Positions 13,422 through 26,300 of a DNA stretch of 64,000 nucleotides are shown one piece after another. The stretch is from Branchiostoma floridae. Taxonomy: Eukaryota > Chordata > Leptocardii > Amphioxiformes > Branchiostomatidae. The stretch spans positions 15,642,202 to 15,706,201 of the forward strand of contig NC_049991.1 in the NCBI RefSeq assembly GCF_000003815.2. Reading direction: 5' to 3'. The translations under genes were made by a program, and so were the position numbers. Position 1 is the stretch's first letter; every line of letters starts with the position of its first letter. The notes under the pieces were generated by a model. It saw only the letters and a list, made by a program, of their open reading frames with translations. It was not told the DNA's origin and did no database searches.

Positions 13422-14728
13422 GACTGATGTTTTTCTGTCCTGTTACTGCCTCAGTTCATGGTGATAATGACTAGATCTACTCCCTACTGCTAACTGCTGA
13501 GGCGGGGAGGTGCAATGCTGTGTGTTGTGCTGCAAAAACGGATGTTCTCCAAGCTGATTTATTTGCTTTACTTAAGAATCGTCATGGTGGTCCCTTCAGT
13601 TAAATTAACTGAACAAAACAAAACGAATCAAGATACAAGAAAATAATTACTACCATAGGATTATAAATCATAAATACACAGTAATACAGCATAAAACAGT
13701 AAGCATCCTTAAGATTCAATAAATCATACAGAGAACTTAGGCAAACTCAAAAGAATAACAACTCAATAACAATAACAACTCAAAGCCACAAAATCAAAGT
13801 CACAAAAGGTTATTGCACGGCCATTGAGGGTTAGAAGTCAGACATCACAGCCTGTTTGAACGCTCTGATGGTAGTTGCATATGCAGCTGATGAAGCCATT
13901 GACGACTCTGTTCTGTCCTGTTTTCCAGCGCCCGTCACCCTCCTCCCGGACGGAGTGTCCATCCCCATCATGGTGGTGGTTCTGCTGTTCCTGGTCTTCT
14001 GCTTCGTGGGGGGTACCGTGGCGTGGTGGCTTGCCAGGAGGAGGTACTACCGACAGCTCTCACAGAAGTAAGTTTCAGCTTCTTAAGATCGCAATTAGTG
14101 CCAGCAATTATTTTAGTGGTCTCACGCACAAAACATATTCATTGTATAGTAATGCTGTATATATGTAACGTTACATTACACAACACATTTCAGTGCAGAT
14201 CTAGCGGGTAAAGAGTAAGTAACTGCACGGTCGAAGTGTAGCCTTCCGCCGGCGGAAGCGTACCTTCGGTGAGCGACTAAGAGTACAACAAAATGTATAA
14301 CCACAAGCTATCTTCCTGTTCAGAAAGTCACATGATACAATATCCAAGAAAATGTTATAGTTTGGGCTTTTACAGAAATCTCAATAAACAAGTCAAATCT
14401 AAAATAGTGTTTGTTTACAATGTCTGACCCTAATGATATTCTAACCTATCCGCGCAACATTGTACTGCTTTAGGTTTTTCGTAGACACACTGAGAGACCA
14501 CACTCTATGAATGATTACGCTAATTTGCCGTTGATGTTTTACTCCTTTTTTTTTAAAGATTTGCTTTTGACTTTTCCTTACAATTTCCACAGACCTGATG
14601 TCAATCACGACAACAATAGGTTCCCCGGCACGCCGACCGCTAGCATCGAGGAGCCGCAGGAGGAAGAAATCGCCCGAGCTCTCAACGAGGGGACCGCGCT
14701 CTTCACCGACAGGGGAGCTCACTCGTAG
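8030..14728 (+). CDS. Small single-pass membrane glycoprotein, mucin-like (5' end broken by a gap)
   Basis: Three exons with consistent phase are visible: a first exon running into the gap and ending at 8421, then 13929-14067 and 14593-14728 (stop 14726-14728). The start ATG lies before or inside the 100-N gap; ATGs at 8030 and 8084 are candidates. After the gap comes a hydrophobic signal peptide (IVVATFWAAVFVVFLELAMG). A roughly 55-residue Thr/Ser/Ala/Gly-rich ectodomain follows, with four N-glycosylation sequons (NLT, NVS, NVS, NAT). Exon 2 encodes one membrane helix (core MVVVLLFLVFCFVGG) with a basic RRRYY stop-transfer. Exon 3 encodes an acidic tail of about 45 residues. The architecture suggests a small cell-surface sialomucin-like protein. 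No family is recognised, and ligand and function are unknown. Confidence 0.6.
8090..8189. other. Assembly gap, 100 N
   Basis: Exactly 100 Ns, the usual placeholder for a gap of unknown size. It falls inside the first coding exon of the membrane glycoprotein gene, so reading frame across it cannot be trusted. Confidence 0.98.
12043..12560. repeat. Degenerate tandem repeat, about 2.7 copies, period 187-217 bp
   Basis: A cassette starting CGGTGCCGCNGGGTTTGCCG and continuing AAATAAAGT begins near 12045, 12262 and 12449. A shorter internal echo (GCCGAAATAAAGTAATACTT) lies at about 12162. The first two full copies share further blocks such as CTAATCCTTGAAAA and GAAATATTCTCCT. The third copy is more diverged. 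Confidence 0.65.
12580..12814. mobile_element. Foldback element (MITE-like) with about 45-bp arms
   Basis: The left arm runs from about 12580 to 12638 (AGTAGTGTTAAGGTGCACT, then TGTCAAGCTTGCGTCACTGC). The right arm at 12766-12814 is its inverse. A 12-bp insertion in the left arm repeats the GCACT motif. The interior is AT-rich and non-coding. Confidence 0.65.
13331..13421. repeat. (CA)n microsatellite
   Basis: About 45 CA units interrupted by two CAAA variants. Open frames reported on either strand here are repeat translations and not genes. Confidence 0.95.
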
Positions 14729-14829
14729 TTTCACGAACACAGCTTTTTAAATATTTGCTTTGGGACATACGTGGACAATGTGGCACTGCACTGAATTTAG
14801 TAATTTTTTTTTCAACAGTGCCACATACG

Positions 14830-15035
14830 AAGTACAGACAGAAGGTAAAGGTAGTATTTTACCTCCCGTCGCCGACCGAAGTCAGGTGCCCCCATTTTTA
14901 CACCTGGGGGAAGGTCGTGAAAAGTACCTTTTCCAACCACACAACGTCTGGGACACGGCGAGTATCGAACTTGGGACCTCTGAGGTTTCGAGCCGAACAC
15001 TACCAGTTACGTCACACACGACGTTACAAAGACGG
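14830..15035 (-). mobile_element. tRNA-derived SINE
   Basis: Read on the minus strand, the segment starts with a tRNA-like module. An A-box-like sequence TAACTGGTAGTG (inverse of 14998-15009) is followed about 40 bases later by a B-box-like GTTCGATACTC (inverse of 14960-14970), with tRNA-like spacing. A unique body with GGTGCCCCC-type text follows and ends near 14830. These are the hallmarks of a tRNA-derived SINE. It is not a functional tRNA because the acceptor and anticodon stems do not fold. Confidence 0.55.
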
Positions 15036-15365
15036 TTTTAACACATGATGTAAATTTTTAAAGGGTAATACTATTTATTTTGGAGGAGGGATGTCACAAG
15101 ACAGTTTTTACACACGATGTAAACTAGTTTTCAAGTGTGAATAATATCTTTAGGAAGGATGTGTCACAGTTAGCAAATTTCTTTCACTGTCAAAATCGTT
15201 TTATAATGATGATAACTTTATATTGTATATCATCGTGCATGGTAACTTCTCGGTTACAATAATTTAGGACGCTAGTCAACTGTACAAGAAACTACGTATC
15301 TAGGTAGCTTCCGGTTATCTAAACAACAATTTTAGAAAGCTAGTCTACTCCACAAGAAACCCCGG
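15020..15365. repeat. Short diverged direct repeats
   Basis: A segment of about 75 bp containing ACACATGATGTAAA and GGAGGGATGTCACA recurs at about 15094-15170 with substitutions. A second pair of about 65 bp (ACGCTAGTCAACTGTACAAG and AAGCTAGTCTACTCCACAAG) lies at about 15269-15365. Their origin is unknown. Confidence 0.4.
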
Positions 15366-17430
15366 AGTTTGGAATGATCGAGACTATCACTATATTACCT
15401 TAACAGCCTTTGGTGGATTTTCTATATTACACTTCTACGGTTTTTGCATGTATTCCCTTTAAAACCCGTTTATATGAAAAGCTCACATAGAAATTGAATA
15501 CTACTATAACTCTTTTACACTGGCTCAGTGCCAATGTTCCGAATTGGCGCCCAGGTTACAAAACACAAATTCAAACTGATATGCGGCGAAGATGATGAAA
15601 CTGAATCTGAAAGTCACTGAATCCCGAAATGACGGAAGCCTGCAGTGAATGATTATTATAAAAAAATGTCCCTACTGTGTATGAACACTACGTTTAATAG
15701 TGTGGCTGGTCTGTGGCGCCAGAGTAGATGACAACCGAAACAATACAGACGGTTCCAAGGCCGTCTGTTACCCATCATCCGGCTTATGAAGTTATGGATG
15801 TGCACGCATATTGGGGATGAAAAATTTAATACCGTGCTTATCATAGGATAATAGGTATCCTAGCTTATGAACAATACACTATTATGATCTATAATAGTGT
15901 ATATATGACTACGACAGGAACATATACCCAAGGGTAAGATGACGTCTGAATGGTGTACAGGCAAAGTTTGAACATTGCACGTGATTTTGATTGTTTGAGT
16001 AGCCACAAAGATGCGCTTACGGTGAAGTTGCTTTGTTTGATTGCAAAACTTTAAGATGTGGACACATTTAAGATAAGATTCGCAGTGGGAGATATTTTCG
16101 ATCCACACGTTTGAATTTTCATCCACTGATTGTACGTTCTTTCTATATTCTCAATGACCTTGTGGTTGACAAATGTTCATCTGTTTGCGCATTGAGTTGA
16201 AAACAATATAATTTGACAATCATGATTGTTGATGACAATGGCAATAAATAATAGATAGGAGAAATGAATCATGAATGGCTAAATTTCTACTCTCCTGTAA
16301 GTACGCATGTAAATAACTAATACCTAAGCTATGATATAAGGTATGATCGTTTTATTCTCTGTATCACCATGGCGCTTGCATGAAATACTATGTAATGAAA
16401 TTCGGTCCGCTTTCCGGACAATAGATCATTTTATACATACATGGATTGTTTGTATATCCCTGATGTGACCTTACCTTGTGCATGATATATCAACAGCCAC
16501 GTTAGTTGATGTTACGGTATGTTTTGTACATTCTGTATGTATCGATGCAATGTTCTAATGCATAATTTCAGTGGCATTTAATAATAAAAAAACGTCTCTC
16601 TTCATTTACAAATCGTTTGCTAATTGTTTGTGGGTTGTGTGCTTAGGAGGGAGAGTAGAATATTATACTTGGCTAAAACGCTGATGATGACGCTTGCTAC
16701 AAGCAAGGAGCTTATATCTGATCTGCTACAAGGTATTCCTTTCTTGCCAGGAGAGAATGAGGGATAGACCAAATAGTTCACCTAGATTCCATGGCCCTCT
16801 GAGTGACATCGATCATCTCATGCATGCCTTTGTGAAATCTATATTTAGGCTCCTCATATCCTAACACCTTTTCTCCTAATCAGTCCCAGCTATCTCCTTC
16901 CCACAAGCGTCATTCGTCTATGGGCTATATTACACTGTTGTCAGGAAGGGGGCGTCGGCGGGGCCGATAATATTGCAGCACCTTGAAGCTAAAAGCTCAA
17001 AATCGCTGTTTTTAGCATTTTGTTGGGACCAACTACCTACATACCAAAATCCACACAAATCCATTAAATGGGATGATACAAACACAACCATAATCGGCAA
17101 CCTGGGTGTAAAAAGCGCGAATAAAAGAAGCAGCAAATATAGTTTTCATCAAAGCGACCTTGGACCCCTCAGTATTCAGTCTAAGAATTACGTTACCTTG
17201 AAGAATCTTAGCATGAAAGATAGAATAAGAAATTGAAGAAATTGGGCAAATAAACAATCCACGATGATACCCGATTACACGAACGAAATTTTGTGCCATT
17301 CGCTTCCAACTGAATATTCCTTTACATTAACGTTAACAACATTAACATTAATATACATCTAACAAAATGTCAGTCGTCTTCTGTGAAAAATTATATATAT
17401 TTTTTTTTTAAATTCAAATTCCAATTCGGC
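15366..17430. other. Intergenic DNA between the membrane-protein gene and CNOT2
   Basis: I see no gene here. The stretch is AT-rich, with short open frames that lack motifs or splice-supported continuation. An AATAAA near 16243 is too far from the 14728 stop to assign with confidence. Confidence 0.45.
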
Positions 17431-17602
17431 GTACATGGGAGATTACTTGCTTTGAGTAAAGTCGCTGCACCTGCCGACGTGCTGGGCATCCGAGCCATAG
17501 GCGTCGCCAAAATCTGCGTCATAGGTGAAAGGTCATGGACGGCAAAGGAAGCCATGTTGGATAGGAGGTAGCAGAATTTTGACGAGATTGACGAATTGGA
17601 AG
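17430..17602 (+). promoter_or_regulatory. Candidate CNOT2 promoter and non-coding first exon
   Basis: A locally GC-rich island in AT-rich surroundings carries GCCATGTTGG, which fits the YY1 consensus GCCATNTT often found just downstream of TATA-less start sites. It ends in a good donor, GGAAG|GTGAGA, at 17602/17603. All forward ATGs here reach stops within a few codons, which fits a 5' UTR exon spliced to 20298. The minus strand has an open frame starting MASFAVHDLS in good context, so a divergent transcript is possible. Confidence 0.35.
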
Positions 17603-20297
17603 GTGAGATTTTGTGCTTATTTACCTCGTTTGAGCTTTTCTTGGACCCAGATATTGATTTTAAGGAATCAAAGATATAATTCATGTAGGTATGGATGCTT
17701 CCTGGAGCTTTAGCGTGTTGAAATGTTGCACACAAATCGAGGATGTCTGTTGGTGGGTATAATGGTTTTGCTGATGGTGAAGCAAAGGTGGGGAGGGGGG
17801 TGGAGAAGCTGAAAAGAAGCATACACAAGTTTGGTATCTATTGGTCGCGTTTGAAGGGTCAGAAAACAAACAAGATGAAAATTGCAACATGCCCAGATTG
17901 TTTGGCCACATAAGGTGACAGAATCGTGTGCAGTTTGGATGTGAAAACAGGAACAAGCAAGTCAATAAATTTCTTGTCAAGATATGATTTGACTAAAATT
18001 TTATTCATGTACCGTACGTGTAGATATGAACTAATCATATAAATTTGTGCTGTAGATCTGTCTTTATTACTGCCAGATAAGACACTTTATGTCTTGATTT
18101 ATACCTATGTGACTTTTTAATGTTTATCAAGTTGCAAAGTATTGCTGATAAAGCTTTCTTTATACATGGATTTCCCCAGGTAAACAATTTTACAGATTTA
18201 CATGTCCAAATAATTTTTTTTTTTCAAAACTCTGAGAACTCAATTAATTCTCTCTTTGTATTGCCTTGCTTACTGTGACAGGGAAAGTCTTAGAATAATG
18301 GAATGTGCTAACACTATTTACTCACTCTGTATTTTGATAGAGTTGGCTGAAAGCAATACAATTTTACAGCTCTTAACCACTTATAATTTTATCAGTTTAT
18401 GTAAACTTTTAGAAAATTCAAATGGAGATATCTGGATAGACTCTCGTAGAGAGAAACATGTTCCTTTTTTGTTCATTATGAAGCATAATAGATAGAGCTG
18501 TCTACCTGAACAAATTTTAGAAAATTAGATGCAGGTACAGGTACATATACAAGGGTTAAACAGGTACAGGTCCAGACCTGTATCTGTACCTCAACTTCTT
18601 GTTTAAATAATGGTTAATTTTCCGTATGGATTGGTACACAGCTATGATACTCAACTGAGTGATATGAACAAAGCAATTAAGTTTTACAAGTTAGCTGTTA
18701 GCTGTAACAAGGCAACTCGCCCATGATGATGATGATGTAAGAGTGTAAATTATAAAATGACTATGTTGATGCTGCAATGCTGCTGCTGCTACATAGTGTA
18801 AAAATGCTCCCACAAGAAGTTCCAATAAAGAGGCAATGTATAGGCATGATTATATTTTGAATTCCTCAGCAGCCATTACTTAGATTACAGCAGCCACATG
18901 TCTCCATGTTTAAACAGACATACATGTACAGAATAATCCAACATGGCACAGTTGACGTCATAAGAGAGGTCTATATAGAATGAGATGTAGCAAACACAAC
19001 ATAACTTGATGTGCAGAGACTTGCCAGAGAACTATTTTGTGAAAGCACTGCTGCAGTGACAAAATATATTTGTGTGAACATAACTGTAGACTGTGGAGAG
19101 CATTAAGAAACATGGGATTGTCATGACATGAAGATGTTTCGTGACTGTTTATGACTCTATGCATATGTGTTTATGTACAAATGTACTAGTATGAATGCTA
19201 GAGTACTGTAGTTCTACAGATACTTATAGCATCTATTGGCATTAGGCCTAAGAAAAGAGATAAGTTGTATTTCAGTCCAACCCTAGCAAAACCCTGCCAA
19301 CCCAAGCCTTTTTATTTTTGGTCAACTGCTGGAAAGTGGCATAGAATGTTTTAACCTAGTATTATCTGAGTGATGAAATTCAAAACAGACTCATATTTCT
19401 CTCTCTGTTAACAGATAAAGGCTTTAAACAGTTTGTAGGAATTATAATTCAGTAAAGATTGTACTTCTGTGTTCAATTTGTTATCATAGATATTAGTACT
19501 ATATATGATGTTGAAAATACCACTATCCTGATACATTTCAATATTGTTAAACCATATTTGTTGGATCAGTAAAGATTTTTTGCAAAATATATTTTAGAAA
19601 ATCACTACCTACCATACTAGGAAATCAACCCTTTTTTCAGGACCATATTCAGAAGCACAACATTTTTTTTGCCCAGGCCTTAGCACAGCATGTGTTACGG
19701 TATGGAATGAGTAGGGGCTGAACGCCTCAGATAACCAGACCTCATACTGCCAATAGCTATATTCTCTGTGCCATTTTGTAAATGGCCACCTGTCAAAAAG
19801 GACACATTGCATACAAGAACAGATTAGTCTGGGACATTGAATAGCATTCCAGTATATCATTATGTACATTTATGAGTTTCTTCCATACAATACCATGACA
19901 TCCACACTGAAAGTTGTGTACCAGTAGCATATAATGAGTACCACTAACACTTAACATTGAGCAAAGATTCAACTTTGACAATCTTTCACTGTGAGATACA
20001 TGAATAACTGCAGGGCCCTTGCTTGATACCACCCAATAGCGGTGTCTATTTTTTGTTGTCCAGTGTAAGAATTAAAGAGAAAGTTAGTAAAATGAGGAAA
20101 AAATATGTGGTTTGTATAAATGAAGCTGAGTTTATCTAAGTCCTAACATACATACACACACATCTAGCACACACACAAGATTAACTGTACTCTGAAGGCC
20201 AGTACACAGCTGTCCAAATGATAATGACTTTTTTTTCCTTTTTGTTGATTGAATATATAAATAGTGTATTCAATGTAACTTATCTATCTACACACAG
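17603..20297 (+). other. Inferred CNOT2 intron 1
   Basis: This lies between the candidate 5' UTR exon and the first coding exon. I see no gene. It contains an inverted AGGTACAGG / CCTGTATCTGTACCT pair near 18540-18590 and a short (GAT)n run near 18724. Confidence 0.35.
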
Positions 20298-20321
20298 GTG
20301 TATGACAATACCTACTCCAGC

Positions 20322-23300
20322 ATGGCTGGGATGGGACAGTGAGTACATTGGGACTGTCCTTTGTGCTGATCTCTGTATTCTGCACCTTGCCTGGAATGCC
20401 AGACATGCAAATCCAAATGGAATGCTTGTACTAATTCTGTAGCATAATCCTATCTCTATGGGATGTCCTGGGGTTGCAATAGCCTCCGTTGCAGGCTCTG
20501 AACGGGGCTGGTTTTTATTTTAGGGTGGGTGCTGGACTGCTGGTTTGCGATTCTCAACGTTAGCTGCAAAAGGGAGTTTGCCGAGGTAGGGAGTTTGCCG
20601 TGGAAGGGAGTTTCACCCTTTCCTGGCATAAGAGAACCTAGCCAACGTTGAAAATTGCGAACCAGCCACCCCTACCTCTCTCAGATAAAAAACAGCCCAG
20701 TTCGATGCCTGCAATGGAGGCTAAGGTTGCAACATGTATGGTAGCCTAAAACTGTCCATTTTCACTATAACATTGACATTTGATCAGCCGTAGTTTTGGT
20801 CCAAAACCCATCTAGTTCTTCTACATTAACATATTGGTTTACCCGTGCAATACAACCCCAAAGACAACCCTGATCAATGCAAATGTAGCTTTTCACATGT
20901 GAGAATCCATGCCTGTCGAAATCATGAAGTTGCAAGACAAAGTTAGTGTGATGCATAAATTATAATTGTGCTGAATGAAATGCAGGATATGCAGCATCAA
21001 GGAGGATCAGGGCTGTGTGAATGTTGCTTTTATTTATGGAATGATTGTGAGCTTTTGTTAATCACTTTTCAACCAAAAAAATAAGGATATAACATTGCAC
21101 ATTTATGGCTTCTGTTTCCTTTCCTAGGTTTGGATTTCAAGGACAGAAGGAGAACTCGCCTGGCAGTAGAAAAAACATGAATCTCATCGGCTCTGGGAGA
21201 AAAAAGGTGAGAAATATTTCTAAGAAAGACATTCATCAAACTGTGGTCTAGTCATAAATTACAGATCATTAATGCAATAGCTTTACTGTAGCCATTTTAC
21301 AGAGGCACCAGCATGCATCTTAAGACTTAACAGTGCATCCCTCTTCTTCATTGGGCCTGACTTTGAAGCTTGATGCTTTTTCCATCAAAAGTTGCAGATG
21401 GGATCGTCTTCGTATGTCTACCAGATACGATCAATATCACTTAAGCTGAGACTCTCTCTCCAATTCATTCAGTTATCTGCAACAGCTCTAACCCTTTCAC
21501 AGAGGACTGTCAGTTTGAGTTTGGTCTCTGTACATCTTGGAGGTTAAAATCTGGATTCTGCTAAGTGCCTCGGCCCCGGCATAGGAAAAAATGATTCTTT
21601 TATGAGACTAGATCTGTTCTCTGTGCACCATCCTAACTTGATTTAACTCCATGTTGGATTTACCGATCCATGCTAATGTCACAGCTTCACAGCCTTACAT
21701 ACGCTAATTTACTGGGATGCCAAGTTTTGACTTCTTATACATGTTATACTATAGTATTAAGTGCACCATTATGAAGAAGTGATTTGATGACAATCGGTTC
21801 CACAAGCCCGATTGTCCCGAGCAAATGAAGGTGCCAATCGGGCAAGTGCATGTCTTACCCCACTTGTACGTTTGGGCAAGTAAGATTTTTCCATGAGTGA
21901 AATTTTTACTTATTACTTTTCAGTCGTGGCATCAAGCATAAGCATTGTTCACCACACAAAAAAATAGAGCCAACGAGAAAAGCATTTAATTGCTGGAAGT
22001 GAAAATACATAGAAATATGTTATTTTAATTTTAGGTAAGTGAAAAGTTGGTTTGGACAAGTAGATTTTTTATGTGCTTGTCCAATAGGACTAGTGAATTT
22101 TAGAAAAGTTGTACAACCCTGTGACAATACTATGTTTGTATGTGCAGGGGTTTGGAGAGGAGCAGGACAATGAGCAATATGGAGACCCCACCATGTACTT
22201 CCAACAGGTCTTTCCTCCACAGAGACCAGACAAGGATCAGGTACAGCTCATCCAGTTTTTTTTTATTGAGTTTATTGGATGCCCTTAAACTCCTGATTGA
22301 GCTAATCTTTCAGGGCTCAGACAATTAAAAAAAAAATATGAAAAACATTAACAGATACAATAACATAACAGATGCAGATCAGACCTACATACAAAAACAT
22401 ACACAAAGTCTGAAACCACTAAGTTTATGACCAGCACCCTGAAATTTAAATACATGTACAAGATTATTGATTCAGAAGAGTTTAAATATCTGAAAGTGCT
22501 GGTTTGTTTGTAACTGAGAAGCCATTCAAAAATTCTGAGTGAATTTTATCATTTATGACTTCTTTGTGTGGTTAGACCTTGGCAAGAAGACTTAAGGGAA
22601 AATATTTAATCCATGTCCAATTTGTATGTTCAGTTAACGTACCATTGCAATACAGAGCGACCCCCTTGTAGCTAGTCATTCAAACTGTAGCTTCCATTTC
22701 ATGAAAAGTTATAGATGTTCTTCTGTAACAACTATTCAATGTAACAAATAATGAAGCTGCTGTTGCAATTCATTAATTTTTGTGACAGTTATATTTCTCA
22801 TGGGAAGAGAAAGGAGGATTTTTTCTCTGTTTTAAATTTGCGATTGAAATAATTCTGTAGTATAGTACATTGGGAATGCATATTCACAGTGTTTACGAGT
22901 TCATGGTTCATAATACCACTACGAAAATATAACGATTTACAGTATATAAGATATCTGTTTATGCTGCTAGGTTCAGAACTAATAAGTGTCTGCTGCCCAA
23001 AGCCACAGATCATCAAGAAATGAACTCCCTTAACCCCAGCCATCTAGCAAAAGTAATGACTACTGCTGGCCTGTAATGGCTGCTGTCATTCCCAGAGGTG
23101 TTCCAAGAAAACTCTCAAATGAAATAGCAAGGATGGATTTTCTACCTGGAATATGCAATTTAAATTTTAATCTTGAAAGTTTGCAGGAACATTTTAACAA
23201 CTTTTTCGTGTCAAAATGTCAGCAATGTGATATACACATGATATCTCTTTCTGCCACTAGGCTGAGACTTCCCAAGTGTTTGCTGCCCAAAGCAGCTGAT

Positions 23301-26300
23301 CATCAAGAAACAAAGTGCCTTGCCTGCAGATAGCTTACAGCAATAATTACTACTGCTGGTCTATAATGGTTATTTTTATTCCCAGAGTGGCTCTACGAAT
23401 ACTCTCTAATGAAATAGGAAGGATGGACGGAAGTGTGTAAGCTAAGAAGTAAAATACGATAAAAGGATTTTAGCGTACTCTACAAGGAATATACAGTCTC
23501 AGCTTGAAAGTTACCAGGATGATATCTGATTATCGACAACTTTTTATGTGGACATGTCTGCGCATAGTAGCCTGGGTATCCGGGAAGTAGTTCGCTCCTA
23601 TGTTCATTTCTGCGACCCATCTGGAGACCTACACATTCAAACACCTTGGTGGTAATGTCAGTTAATGAGTGAATTAAGGAATGGGTTCTACATGTTGAGC
23701 GCTCGTTCAATGACAACAGGGCCTCCTGCAAGCAGACGGAAGGCTTTTCAGGTGTTAGAACGCAGAGCGCTTGAACCCATTCCTTAACTCGCTCATGTGC
23801 CCTTGTCCAAAATTTGGATGATTCCAGACGTTGAGGTGGTCAAGGATCCCAGACGGAACAGCAGAGAAGCGACTGTACATAGTGTATAATAAATGCCAGA
23901 GCAAACTACTTTCCTGATGCAGGGCTTGAAATACCACCTGCATATGCAGGTAAAATTGGAGCTGTGCAGGTATTTCTGGTGTCTACCTGCACCTAACCTG
24001 CACTGGTCCATATACTGGGTTTTATACATAAATGTCCTATGATGTAGGTGTTTGTGGATTGCTAGTAGCTGCATTGACTGTTACTGCCTATAAAGTATAA
24101 AAGAAAAACAGCAATGGTTCCTGAACAATTTTAGTATGATCCATACTTCCTAAATTCAGAGTGGTGCAGGTGAAATTTGTCTGGTGCAGGTAATTTTCAA
24201 TATTACCTGCACCAGTGCAGGTAGGCACGAAAAAGTATTTTGAGCCCTGCTGATGGTACCCAGGCTATGTGCCTAAGCTGTCTCTGCACTTCATCTTGAG
24301 TGTTTTATTCCATTTCCAGATGTCCCAGTTTGCCGGTCTCTATGGTAACCAAGGCCTTGGTGGTAAGTGGTATAGGGTGATTCATGAGGCTTATGATGTT
24401 GCACAGCATAGTATGTCACAAAATTCCTTGCAGGCAATATGTTCTGTGTTTTCTTAGAAATTAAGAAGATTTATATGTCAAGGAAACTAATGGATGTTTT
24501 GTTGATGATGAATGGCTAGATTAGGTGTAGGTTTGAGTACAGTTTTATGTAATGGAAACACTCACAGGAGAATAGTGCTTGTACTAGTAGTAGTGATATT
24601 GGTATCTACAATTACCTTCTGGGTAAAAGTTGCAGAGTGCCCCTTTCTTGCTGTATCAGCACTAACTTTTATCAAAGGCCTTTTAAGCTGGAAAGGAATC
24701 CAAACATCTGAGTTAACTTTGATATTGTCGTACAGGAGATAAAAAAGAATATATTTCTGCATGGCTCTATTTGTATTCCTGAGGTTCACCCTAATCTGCA
24801 ATATTTGCCAGCGGAAAAGATAATGGTTTGCTTCTCACAACATTTCTCTCTGCATGACATATATAATATATGTGTACCTTTTAAGTTAAGATAATGCAGA
24901 TCACCATTAAATAAATGTATTGAAACTCCAATAATTTTACCATACCATGCTTTCCTTGATGACAGAATTGTTTAGAACCCCTTTCCCAAAGGCCATGACA
25001 GTTGAGCAACCAAAATTTGATTTTTGTGACCCTTTAGTTTGTTATTTGAATGTAAATGATAATGCATGGTGTAAAAGTACATGTATAACCTAAAAGTAAA
25101 TGACAACAATTCCCCCCCAAAAAAATTCTATGATATTCGTCAAGCGATCTGTCCAATCTTTGTTTGCTCACAGTCGCAGCCTCGAGTGAAAAGTGGTTTT
25201 AAGTAATTTTTATAATTACTTGGAACCTGTACCTATTATATAGCTTATGCCTACTGCAGTGTTGTTGAAGGTTGTGTACCTGCCCACAGGTATGGGTGCA
25301 CTAGGTATGCAGGTGGGGCCACGAGGGGTGGCCAACCCCCAACAACAGTTCAACAGGAGCATGTCCAACTCTGGGGTCAGCAACATGCCCCCTGTACCTG
25401 CAGGGATGCCCCCTTCCTCTCCTAGCAGGTACTGCCATTCTTTGTTATGATTTTATTTCTCCATACAACAACACATGTTATCATCAAGTACTTGATTGAT
25501 TATTGCTAATCTTGCATGTACCAGTTTAACCTCACAAAATTCAGAGAGCTTAGCATACATTGTACTGCTGGGTCATGTTGGATATGTGGCTGATTATGCA
25601 GACCTGTGATTTTAGCAATAATCCTTTGGGGATAACCACTGCAATATTTCAATTCTATATTATGGCATATATGCAGGCCATATGTAATCGAGCTGACAAT
25701 TCAAAAATAATATAGTCTCAATTTTGCCATTGACTACGTCATACAAATCAGCTTCAAAAGAAGTAAATATATGTTTGGGAATTGCAACAAGAAATATCAG
25801 AAAATGTATACTAATTTCAAAGAACATTCCAAGGTCAAAGAAGATGTGAAAGAACAAAGGATGTCATCCATATAATCAAATCAACATGGCCTAATCTGAA
25901 CTTGTTGTTTGCAGAGGGCTGTTGTCCATGGGTCCCCGTGGCATGGTTAACCAGACACAGGGCATGCAAGGCCTGAACATTCCCAATAGGAACAACAAGA
26001 TGCCATCAGGGCTGGCCAGTCCAAATAGTCGCAGCTCGCCCATTCTAAACCTACAGCCTCAGGCACCAGGGTAGGTTTGGCTTCATCAAACAAGCACATA
26101 AATAATATCAAATTTTTATCAAATACAGTGTTTAGTTCAGGTAATCAGTATTAGTAGTAAGGTAGAAGCCAGTTAATTGCACAACGGATTACCACATGCT
26201 GTTAACTGTACGAAATCCCCAAGTTTCAAACTGGTATTGCACCACTCGGATAATTGCAGAAAATACGCTGGCAAATGGGGTATGCAATTAAATGATTTCT

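Larger units (their letters stand above)
8422..13928 (+). other. Long intron of the membrane-protein gene
   Basis: The intron opens with GTAAGG after 8421 and closes with TTTTCCAG before 13929. It has no supported gene. It holds a degenerate tandem array (12043-12560), a foldback element (about 12580-12814) and a CA microsatellite (13331-13421). Confidence 0.6.

Noticed and set aside
13179-13427. Open frames across the CA microsatellite
   Set aside because: Translations of a simple dinucleotide repeat.
17391-17828. 145-codon minus-strand open frame with an internal MASFAVHDLS start
   Set aside because: No domain recognised and it overlaps the likely CNOT2 first exon. Kept only as a hint of divergent transcription.
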